From an uncultured Bacteroidales bacterium (GTDB taxonomy: Bacteria; Bacteroidota; Bacteroidia; Bacteroidales; Tenuifilaceae), in the NCBI GenBank assembly GCA_937915475.1, contig CALGIR010000364.1, positions 1 to 7,797 on the forward strand: a DNA stretch of 7,797 bases. The letters are read 5' to 3'. The notes under the pieces were generated by a model. That model did no database searches, was not told the DNA's origin, and saw only the letters and a program-made list of their open reading frames with translations. Made by a program: the position numbers and the translations under genes. Positions 1 to 6,110 of this stretch are shown here, piece after piece; positions within the stretch are counted from its first letter, which is position 1; every line of letters starts with the position of its first letter.

Positions 1-28
1 TACTTTCTTCTCTTGAAAGCAGAAAGTA
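1..28. repeat. short perfect inverted repeat at the window edge
   Basis: TACTTTCT at 1-8 is the exact reverse complement of AGAAAGTA at 21-28, around a 12-base spacer. It sits 15 bases outside the large palindrome and may be part of the same repeat unit. It starts at the first base of the window, so its left arm may be longer than seen. Confidence 0.5.
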
Positions 29-84
29 AGCAAAGAAGTTCAAGGCTGCGTCCGCTTCACTCGAAAAACTACGCGTTGCGGGCT

Positions 85-120
85 AAAAAATCTGAACTTG
101 CACCTCCCTGCGGTCGGTGC
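85..120 (-). terminator. possible terminator of the operon inside the palindrome
   Basis: Read on the minus strand, about 125 nt after the mannosidase stop, a GCACC/GGTGC stem (116-120 with 100-104) is followed after nine bases by a run of six T (90-85). The spacing is longer than in a classical intrinsic terminator, but the larger nested stem could stall polymerase as well. No other terminator-like structure was seen between 186 and 245. Confidence 0.3.
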
Positions 121-138
121 TGCAAACAGCAGATTTTT
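118..138 (+). terminator. possible terminator for a gene left of the window
   Basis: Read on the plus strand, TGCTG (118-122), loop CAAA, CAGCA (127-131), then GA and five T (134-138). The stem is only five pairs, but the layout is the classical one. With the minus-strand candidate it would make the palindrome a two-way terminator between convergent genes; whether a plus-strand gene ends left of position 1 cannot be seen. Confidence 0.3.
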
Positions 139-245
139 CTTAACGCCCGCTGTGCTTGTTTTTCGGCTCACCGGAACGAGGCCAATCACAGCACGAATCG
201 TTAAAGATAAAATGTGCGTTTTCACTAGACACGAATATTTCAAAA

Positions 246-2786
246 TCAATCATTATTGGTATTCTGTTTATTCAAACAAATAATTCGAAGTTGTTCATCT
301 AACTGACTGATTGCTAGGTCGGTTTTACAAAAAACCACAACCTCATTACCTAAGTAAATATGTATAAAGTTATTGCTGAAACTTGCATTGCTATTGGTCA
401 GGTATAGCTGAACGTACGCCGCCAAAGCATCGGAGGTTAATACAATATTATAGCCACCTTTTGCTGGTTCAATTCTGTGTTTTATGCTAGCCCTAGGTAA
501 TTTTACTTTGCCCAGAGGAACTAAAAACTTTCGATTTGCATATTCTGTCCCATTGGCTTCGGTAAATATGGCCTCAATTAGTACGCTGCTCTTATCAACA
601 TCCTTAAAGAAAAGTTCAGCATTTTCCGATATAATTTGAAACGAACTATTTGCCTCTATTTGTATCGATTTACTGAAGATACTCTTCTGTTTCCCCAAGG
701 AATCAATAGCATTAATGGTAATATTTCCTTGTGTGTCAGTTAGCCTATCGGATACCACAAAAACTTCAAGAACTCCTTTATCCTCAATTGCCGAAACCAA
801 AATATCATCGTACAACTCTCTAACCCTATATTGAAGGGCTTTCCAGTCACCAGAATAATCGGTGCTGCTCCAGCTGGTTACTGGCCAGCAATCGTTTAGC
901 TGCCAATAAAGCGAGCCCATGCAGTAGGGCTTTGCCCTGCGCTGCGCCTCAATGGCAAGGCCAATGCCTTTAGCCTGTACAAGCTGACTTAGATAAATAA
1001 ACTCCTCAACCGTTTCGGCATATAGTCCCTCTTTTTCGAGGTAAGCATCAATGGTTTGGTAGCCTGTGGGATGTTTCTGGTGGCATTTTAGCGAGGGGGA
1101 AAAAAGATACTCTTCACTCTCATCCTGAAACTGACGAATAGTAGCCAGGGTTGGCATTGCCTGCAACCCAAATTCGCTCATAAAGCGTGGAACTTTATCC
1201 ATATACATTTCAATTGGTTGAACGCCCCACCAAACGCCCCAGTAGTGAGCGCTGCCGTGAGTCATGCTTTTTTCGCGTCCCCAGCCATAAAGTGGCGATG
1301 TGGAAAGGTAAAATCGTTGGGGGTCGAACTCTTTAACGACCTCTTGTAGAATATTATGAAAAATATTTTTGTAACCATCCCAAATAGTGGTTAAGTCGGC
1401 CTTTGATAGTTTATGGCTCTTTTGCCAACCCCAGTTGTGCCAAGCTTCATCAACCTCGTTATTGCCGCACCAAAGGGCAATGTTTGAGTGTTTCCTAAGC
1501 CTTTTTACCTGATAAATTGCCTCCTGCTTCACATTCTCCGCAAACAGGCTGTCGTTTGGGTACATCGAGCATGCAAACATAAAATCTTGCCAAACCAAAA
1601 TACCGTTACGGTTGCATAGCTCATAAAAAATATCGTTTTCGTAAACACCGCCTCCCCAAACCCTTAGCATATTCATATTCGATTCCTTAGCGGTTTGTAT
1701 CACCCTTTGGTAATCGGCTTCGGTAACCTCAGTCACAAATGAGTGCTGGGGAATATAGTTTGCGCCCTTCATATAAACTGGCGTACCATTTAATTCAATA
1801 TAAAGGGCTTTGCCGTGCTCATCGTCCTTAAATATGGTGCGTATGGTTCTTATTCCTAGCGGAATAGTTTGCGTATGGCTATTCCCGCTCTCGGTGATTA
1901 GTTCAACTTGCAGGTCGTAAATATGGGGCTCGCCTAAACCATTAGTCCACCACAGTTTTGGGTTTTTAATTGAAAAGTTAGTGTTGATATTATTAATACC
2001 ACTCAATAGACTAACCTGCTCCTGATGTATCTGTTTGCCCGTATTAATATCTGAAATTTTTATAATGGCATTCTCTGTTTCATTCGATTCAATCTGACCG
2101 TTTAGTTCAAGGATTGCGGAACTATTCTCAATTGCTTTTGTATTGATATAAAAATCTTTAGGACGATGAGAATCCCATGTTTCAAGGTACACCAGTTTAT
2201 AAATTCCTGCAGTTACAAATCGCGGCCCCCAATCCCACCCAAAATGGTATGCTGCCTTGCGGGCAAACGCCCATTGTCCGCCAGGTAAGGGATAACCCAA
2301 TGCAAAGGAATCTCGCTTAATTTGCTCAAGTGCAGGGGCAAATTCAACTTCAAGCGTATTGTTGCCAAACACCAATTTACTGGTACAGTTTACCTCCCAT
2401 CTGCGGTGCATATTGTTGGCTTGCAAAATCTTCTCGCCATTCAGTAGTACATCAGCATAGGTATCTAATCCCTCGAAAACAAGGCGTATATTCTTTTTCG
2501 AAAGCATTGCCGAATCGACATAAAACTGGGTTTTATAAATCCAGCTACGCTCACCAATCCATTGAAGATTCTGTTCATGACATCCATAAAAAGGGTCGGG
2601 TATTATGCGATTATCCTGTAGGTCGGTGTGAACAGTTCCCGGAATATTTGCCGGATACCATTCTGCCTCACTTTTATCCCTGAAAATCCAGTTGCTCGAC
2701 AAATCGTACTGCTCAACTAAACTCGATTTTTCGGGTTTGCATGAGATTATTAAGCTGAGAAATACTAAGACGAAGATTAATCGCAT
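246..2786 (-). CDS. beta-mannosidase, GH2, predicted lipoprotein
   Basis: Retaining exo-beta-mannosidase of 846 residues, close to Bacteroides BtMan2A (about 864). The N-terminus is a lipoprotein signal peptide: hydrophobic residues 3-14 and lipobox IISC with lipidated Cys16. The following residues (KPEKSS) are not the acidic run expected of a Bacteroidota surface-export signal, so periplasmic facing is more likely than surface display. Domains in order are an N-terminal jelly-roll sugar-binding domain (about 25-210), an immunoglobulin-like domain (about 210-320), the TIM barrel (about 320-660) and C-terminal beta-sandwiches. The beta-mannosidase marks HFGWDWGPRF (181-190) and MLRVWGGGVYEND (373-385) are present. 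The acid/base is Glu444 in GNNE and the nucleophile Glu538 in FMSEFG, 94 residues apart as in known members. CWPVTSW (633-639) is also typical. It is the last gene of the operon, 5 nt after the kinase, with no clear Shine-Dalgarno site. Beta-galactosidase or glucuronidase function is unlikely given these motifs. Confidence 0.94.
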   Translation of the reverse strand: MRLIFVLVFLSLIISCKPEKSSLVEQYDLSSNWIFRDKSEAEWYPANIPGTVHTDLQDNRIIPDPFYGCHEQNLQWIGERSWIYKTQFYVDSAMLSKKNIRLVFEGLDTYADVLLNGEKILQANNMHRRWEVNCTSKLVFGNNTLEVEFAPALEQIKRDSFALGYPLPGGQWAFARKAAYHFGWDWGPRFVTAGIYKLVYLETWDSHRPKDFYINTKAIENSSAILELNGQIESNETENAIIKISDINTGKQIHQEQVSLLSGINNINTNFSIKNPKLWWTNGLGEPHIYDLQVELITESGNSHTQTIPLGIRTIRTIFKDDEHGKALYIELNGTPVYMKGANYIPQHSFVTEVTEADYQRVIQTAKESNMNMLRVWGGGVYENDIFYELCNRNGILVWQDFMFACSMYPNDSLFAENVKQEAIYQVKRLRKHSNIALWCGNNEVDEAWHNWGWQKSHKLSKADLTTIWDGYKNIFHNILQEVVKEFDPQRFYLSTSPLYGWGREKSMTHGSAHYWGVWWGVQPIEMYMDKVPRFMSEFGLQAMPTLATIRQFQDESEEYLFSPSLKCHQKHPTGYQTIDAYLEKEGLYAETVEEFIYLSQLVQAKGIGLAIEAQRRAKPYCMGSLYWQLNDCWPVTSWSSTDYSGDWKALQYRVRELYDDILVSAIEDKGVLEVFVVSDRLTDTQGNITINAIDSLGKQKSIFSKSIQIEANSSFQIISENAELFFKDVDKSSVLIEAIFTEANGTEYANRKFLVPLGKVKLPRASIKHRIEPAKGGYNIVLTSDALAAYVQLYLTNSNASFSNNFIHIYLGNEVVVFCKTDLAISQLDEQLRIICLNKQNTNND

Positions 2787-2791
2787 ACTAA

Positions 2792-3892
2792 CTAATTATT
2801 GTCAATTGCATTTAGAGCATAGGCGTATGCGCCAATGGCAATGGCTTTACTAGTGCCAAGGTGTGTACGTCCAATGCCAATTTGCTTATTGCAGTTGTAT
2901 TTTACCTGTTTATTGCTTTTGGGAATGGTAATAGTTTTTTGCTCGTTCTGAAAAAACAGTTTGCTGTCCTCGGAACTCTCAAGGTCGAATGCCTTTACCC
3001 CGAGCCTATTAATGTTTTGCCCGTTATAGGTTGATATTTTGCCGTTTAGCTGCTCCATCATTGCAGGGGCAAAAAGTGGGTATGCATTCGAAAGCCCTCC
3101 GCCAATTATCACATTGCAGTCGAGCAGCGTAACGGCGTTGGCCAGCACATCGCCCAAAACTTTGCCCAGCTGTTCAAAACTGGCTTTGGCGGCATGGGCA
3201 TTGCCCTGCTTTTGTCCGTTGGCAATATCAAAAATATCTTTTGGGCTAAGGTCTCTATCGCTCTCGTTGCCCGTATGCTGCGAGTAAACTCGCTGAACTG
3301 CCCGTATGCTTATGCTCTCCTCAGCAAAAACGTTTGGTTCCAGCGCATTACGGGTAACCCATATTTCGGCACCCGACGAGTTATCGCCAAGGTACAATTG
3401 CCCGTTGTGAACAATACCTGCACCAAAACCAGTACCCAAGGTAACACCAAGTAAGTTTCTGTACTTTTTTGTAATACCACTACTGGCTAACCGCTTATTT
3501 ATTTCGGGAAGCATGCCTGCAATGGCTTCGCCATAGGCAAACAAATCGCCATCATTATTAATAAAAACAGGGATTTTATAAATATCCTCTAACATTGGAC
3601 CTAGCGCTACACCTCCCTTAAAGGCTGGCAGATTTCCTAAATCGCCAATTATTCCGTTGGGGTAATCGGCCGGACCAGGAAAAGCAAAGCTTATGGCCAC
3701 AGGTTTTTCCGATATTCCTTTTAACACCTCTGCAAATCCTTTAACTATGTTACCAAGGCTTAGTTCTAAATTGTTGCCGTGTGCAGGCAGGGTAATGGGT
3801 TTAACAATTTCCTCTCCGCCTTTTATGGCCGAAAACACTAGGTTAGTGCCACCAGCATCGAGGGTTAAAATTACGCGATTATCATTCTTCAT
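2792..3892 (-). CDS. ROK-family sugar kinase, variant lacking the zinc motif
   Basis: Probable cytoplasmic ATP-dependent hexose or HexNAc kinase of 366 residues, against about 300-320 for typical ROK kinases. Conserved parts are the N-terminal phosphate loop LDAGGTN (11-17), FAFPGPAD (69-76), the putative catalytic base Asp114 in INNDGDLFAYGEA, the second phosphate motif LGTGFGAGI (152-160) and the adenosine motif IIGGGLSNA (262-270). The usual zinc site (EIGH, then CxCGxxGCxE) is absent: the corresponding stretch reads SGAEIWVTRNALEP and the protein has only two cysteines (259, 334). An insertion of about 45 residues (roughly 295-340) precedes the C-terminal LGTSKAIAIGAYAYAL helix. As I recall, similar forms occur elsewhere in Bacteroidota, so this is probably a lineage variant rather than decay. 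It follows the transporter with a one-base overlap and precedes the mannosidase by 5 nt, so the imported sugar is its likely substrate. Mannose, GlcNAc and glucose are all possible. Confidence 0.9.
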   Translation of the reverse strand: MKNDNRVILTLDAGGTNLVFSAIKGGEEIVKPITLPAHGNNLELSLGNIVKGFAEVLKGISEKPVAISFAFPGPADYPNGIIGDLGNLPAFKGGVALGPMLEDIYKIPVFINNDGDLFAYGEAIAGMLPEINKRLASSGITKKYRNLLGVTLGTGFGAGIVHNGQLYLGDNSSGAEIWVTRNALEPNVFAEESISIRAVQRVYSQHTGNESDRDLSPKDIFDIANGQKQGNAHAAKASFEQLGKVLGDVLANAVTLLDCNVIIGGGLSNAYPLFAPAMMEQLNGKISTYNGQNINRLGVKAFDLESSEDSKLFFQNEQKTITIPKSNKQVKYNCNKQIGIGRTHLGTSKAIAIGAYAYALNAIDNN

Positions 3893-5049
3893 TATTTCTG
3901 GATACTTAGTTTACTAGCCTTTGTAAAGGCAAGGTATGAAACAAATAGTAAACCTATTAGTGGCACAATAAAACCGCCTAGTACCGTTGTTTTATCTGCA
4001 ACAAAACCCATAATGGGCGGAATAAATGCTCCGCCAGCAATGGCGGTTACCATTAAACCCGAAATTTCGTTCGAGCGTTCGGGCATAGCATCAATGGTAA
4101 TTGAGAAGATAAGCGGGAAAATATTGGCGAAGCCAAGCCCTGTAATAAATATCCCCACAATGGTAACAATTTGGTTGTCTATAAAGATTAGCCCAATTCC
4201 AACGATTGATGCAACAACTGTTGCCCTAAAAAATGCTAAAGGCTTTGCCCAATTTAGTATAATTGACCCCAGAAAGCGGCCAATGAGAATGGCAATAAAG
4301 AAAAATGCATTACCCAGTAAACCCCACGTTTTTAGTTCAATGCCATAGCGAGAGTTAAGAAGAATTGGCACCCCAGAGCTTAGGCATATCTCAATTCCAA
4401 CATAAACAAAAATACCGAGCACCATAGCCAGAATAAATTTATTATTTAGCAATGAGAAACAGCTCTTCATAGTGGCAGGCTCCCTGTCCAGCTTTTCTTC
4501 TTTTATTTTTGTGAACCCAATAATTACAATGGTTAGCAATAGTGCCGATACGTAAATTGGGAAAAGGATTTTCCAGTCGGCACCAAACCACTTTGCGGCA
4601 GCAAATGGTATTAGCGAACCCGATAACGAACCGATGGCCTTAATAAACTGTCCAAAACTTAGGTTACGGGCATATTTGCCTGGTGCAGAAACATCGCGCA
4701 TTATTGGGTTGCCAGCCACCTGCAGTATTGCTGCGCCTGCGCCCAGTAGCAAGATTGTGAGTAAAAACAAAGCATAGCTACTTAGCCCAAATAGCGGAAT
4801 AGTAAGTCCTATTAATGCTATGATCAGCCCAAGCATCAGTACAATCTTTTTTCCCTTTCTATCCTGATAAATTCCCATTGGGATTGATAAAATTCCAAAC
4901 ATGATAAATCCCATAAATGCAATTAGCTGCGCTTCGAAATTACTTAAGGCAAATTGCTCCTTGGCAAGACCTACAAATGGACCTACTGCATCGCCAAAGC
5001 CCATTGCAAGAAATGCTAAATAAATTGGGAAGGTTTTGTTGCGTGACAT
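3892..5049 (-). CDS. MFS sugar transporter, FHS (fucose/hexose:H+ symporter) type
   Basis: Inner-membrane carrier of 385 residues, strongly hydrophobic throughout and consistent with 12 membrane helices. It is somewhat shorter than FucP (about 438). Family marks are the TM1 segment GFGDAVGP, the MFS loop motif GIYQDRKGKK at 59-68, LQVAGNP at 109-115, RNLSFGQF at 128-135 and AGGAFIPPIMGFVAD at 338-352. Aligned from memory with E. coli FucP, the essential TM1 Asp is kept as Asp20, while the second essential acid (FucP Glu135) is Gln110, as in NagP/GluP-like hexose carriers. Import of a hexose, HexNAc or small disaccharide by proton symport is therefore likely; the exact sugar is unknown. The start ATG lies 3 nt after the regulator stop and has no well-spaced Shine-Dalgarno site. 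The stop overlaps the kinase start by one base (TAATG), suggesting translational coupling of import and phosphorylation. Confidence 0.93.
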   Translation of the reverse strand: MSRNKTFPIYLAFLAMGFGDAVGPFVGLAKEQFALSNFEAQLIAFMGFIMFGILSIPMGIYQDRKGKKIVLMLGLIIALIGLTIPLFGLSSYALFLLTILLLGAGAAILQVAGNPIMRDVSAPGKYARNLSFGQFIKAIGSLSGSLIPFAAAKWFGADWKILFPIYVSALLLTIVIIGFTKIKEEKLDREPATMKSCFSLLNNKFILAMVLGIFVYVGIEICLSSGVPILLNSRYGIELKTWGLLGNAFFFIAILIGRFLGSIILNWAKPLAFFRATVVASIVGIGLIFIDNQIVTIVGIFITGLGFANIFPLIFSITIDAMPERSNEISGLMVTAIAGGAFIPPIMGFVADKTTVLGGFIVPLIGLLFVSYLAFTKASKLSIQK

Positions 5050-5052
5050 ATC

Positions 5053-6087
5053 CTACTGGGGTTTAGTTGATGATTCTCTGATTATTAGGTTTACTGGCAA
5101 GCGAACAAAGCGTTCACTTTCTGGTATCACCTCGCCATTTATCTGCTTTAAAATTAAATCGAATGCCCTTTCACCAATCTCCTCCACGGGCTGGCTCACA
5201 GCGCTAATCGATGGTTGAGTAAATCCAAAGTAAAGCATATCGTCAAAGCCAATAAGGGCAATATCGTTGGGGATACTGATATTTAACTTGCGTAATGCTA
5301 ACAGACAGTGCGATGTGAGGTTATTGTTTAGCGCAAAGATTGCCTTGGGCATACTGCCCGATTTGTATAGTTCGGTGAGTTTCTGCTCCACCTCGCTCTC
5401 AATATTACTAAATGCTATTTTTAGGCGCCACTCTGCTGGGATATTAATTTTCGCCTCTGCTAAAGCCGACAAAAACCCACTGGTGCGTTCAGAAATAGTT
5501 GAGATATGCTCAGGTGTAATTGATAAAAGGGCAATATCCTTTATCCCTTGTTCCAAAAAATGCTTTGCCCCCATTTGTGCTCCCGCAACATTATCAACGG
5601 TAACGCAGGGTGAGTCTGCGTCTTTAAAGCATCTATCTATAAGTACGTGTGGAAAGTTAGCACTTCGAAATTGGTTAAACCAATCGGGATTCTGCTGTGA
5701 TGACGAGATAATTAAGCCGTCAACCTTTCTGCTTTGTAGCAACTTAATCCGATTAATCTCTTTCTCAATGCTCTCATCGGAGCTGCAAATAATTACGCTG
5801 TACCCTTGCGCCCAGGCGTAATCCTCAATTCTGCGAGCTATACGAGAGTAAAACTGGTTTGTTATATCGGAAACAATTAGCCCAATGGTTTTGGTTTTCC
5901 CTGTGCGGAAACCCTGTGCTAGCACATTTGGGATATAGTTAAGCTCCTTTGCTTTGGCTAATACCTTTTTTTGGGTTTGCTGATTAATTCCATACTTATC
6001 TCCCTTCCCATTTAACACCAAAGAGACCAAGGTTTTTGAAACACCCAGACTTTTGGCTATATCGGCTAATGAAATTCTTTTACTCAC
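5053..6087 (-). CDS. LacI/GalR-family transcriptional regulator (GTG start)
   Basis: Sugar-responsive DNA-binding regulator of 344 residues, the usual LacI-family length. Residues 6-26 form the helix-turn-helix (ISLADIAKSLGVSKTLVSLV) and the hinge helix follows at about 53-61. By alignment from memory with LacI, the base-reading positions carry Lys18, Thr19 and Leu23, and the hinge residue that normally inserts Leu into the minor groove is Phe60. Residues from about 66 (KTIGLIVSDITNQFYSRI) to the end form the periplasmic-binding-protein-like effector domain, including VDGLII, VTVDN and the C-terminal IALIGFDD block. The start is GTG with a strong ribosome binding site. The gene lies between the hexosaminidase and the transporter, 3 nt before the transporter, so it is probably co-transcribed with its targets and acts on an operator upstream of the window. 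Whether it represses or activates, and its effector (a mannose- or HexNAc-related sugar is plausible), cannot be read from sequence. Confidence 0.95.
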   Translation of the reverse strand: MSKRISLADIAKSLGVSKTLVSLVLNGKGDKYGINQQTQKKVLAKAKELNYIPNVLAQGFRTGKTKTIGLIVSDITNQFYSRIARRIEDYAWAQGYSVIICSSDESIEKEINRIKLLQSRKVDGLIISSSQQNPDWFNQFRSANFPHVLIDRCFKDADSPCVTVDNVAGAQMGAKHFLEQGIKDIALLSITPEHISTISERTSGFLSALAEAKINIPAEWRLKIAFSNIESEVEQKLTELYKSGSMPKAIFALNNNLTSHCLLALRKLNISIPNDIALIGFDDMLYFGFTQPSISAVSQPVEEIGERAFDLILKQINGEVIPESERFVRLPVNLIIRESSTKPQ

Positions 6088-6093
6088 AATTAT

Positions 6094-6101
6094 CTCCTTT
6101 T
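6094..6101 (-). promoter_or_regulatory. strong Shine-Dalgarno site before the LacI-family gene
   Basis: On the minus strand the gap after the GH20 stop reads AAAAGGAG, then six bases, then GTG. An in-frame TAA at 6100-6102 lies just upstream, so no longer ATG/GTG/TTG start is possible, and this site fixes the GTG at 6085-6087 as the start. The transporter, kinase and mannosidase genes lack a comparable purine-rich site at normal spacing, as is usual in Bacteroidota. Confidence 0.75.
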
Positions 6102-6110
6102 ATTCTAGTT

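Larger units (their letters stand above)
44..184. repeat. long imperfect palindrome, possible dispersed intergenic repeat
   Basis: Nested inverted arms share a centre near 111-114. They are CGAAAAAC at 62-69 with GTTTTTCG at 158-165; GCGGGC at 78-83 with GCCCGC at 145-150; AAAAATCTG at 86-94 with CAGATTTTT at 130-138; and GCACC at 100-104 with GGTGC at 116-120. Weaker outer matching runs to about 44 and 184. The block appears richer in GC than the flanking bases and contains no convincing gene. The short open frames on both strands are a by-product of its symmetry. I recall similar blocks between genes in Bacteroidota genomes, but copy number here is unknown. Confidence 0.65.

Noticed and set aside
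71..76. ACGCGT palindrome as a LacI-type operator
   Set aside because: Only six bases, inside the downstream repeat and far from any likely promoter of the operon.
13..283. Short open frames on both strands (13-204 plus, 40-249 minus, 98-283 plus)
   Set aside because: They lie in the palindromic block, mirror each other across strands and have basic, low-quality compositions with no recognisable domain; best explained by the repeat.
2330..2683. 117-codon plus-strand open frame opposite the start of the mannosidase
   Set aside because: Covers conserved GH2 N-terminal sequence on the other strand and has no recognisable product.
4013..4348. 111-codon plus-strand open frame opposite the transporter
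   Set aside because: A shadow of the hydrophobic membrane protein on the other strand, with no independent support.
5267..5821. 184-codon open frame on the plus strand
   Set aside because: Wholly antisense to the LacI-family gene, whose motifs are clear; the translation shows no family features.
6088..6110. Possible promoter or operator between the hexosaminidase and the regulator
   Set aside because: The 23-base gap is filled by the ribosome binding site and an AT-rich stretch; no -33/-7 Bacteroidota promoter pair or palindrome is visible.
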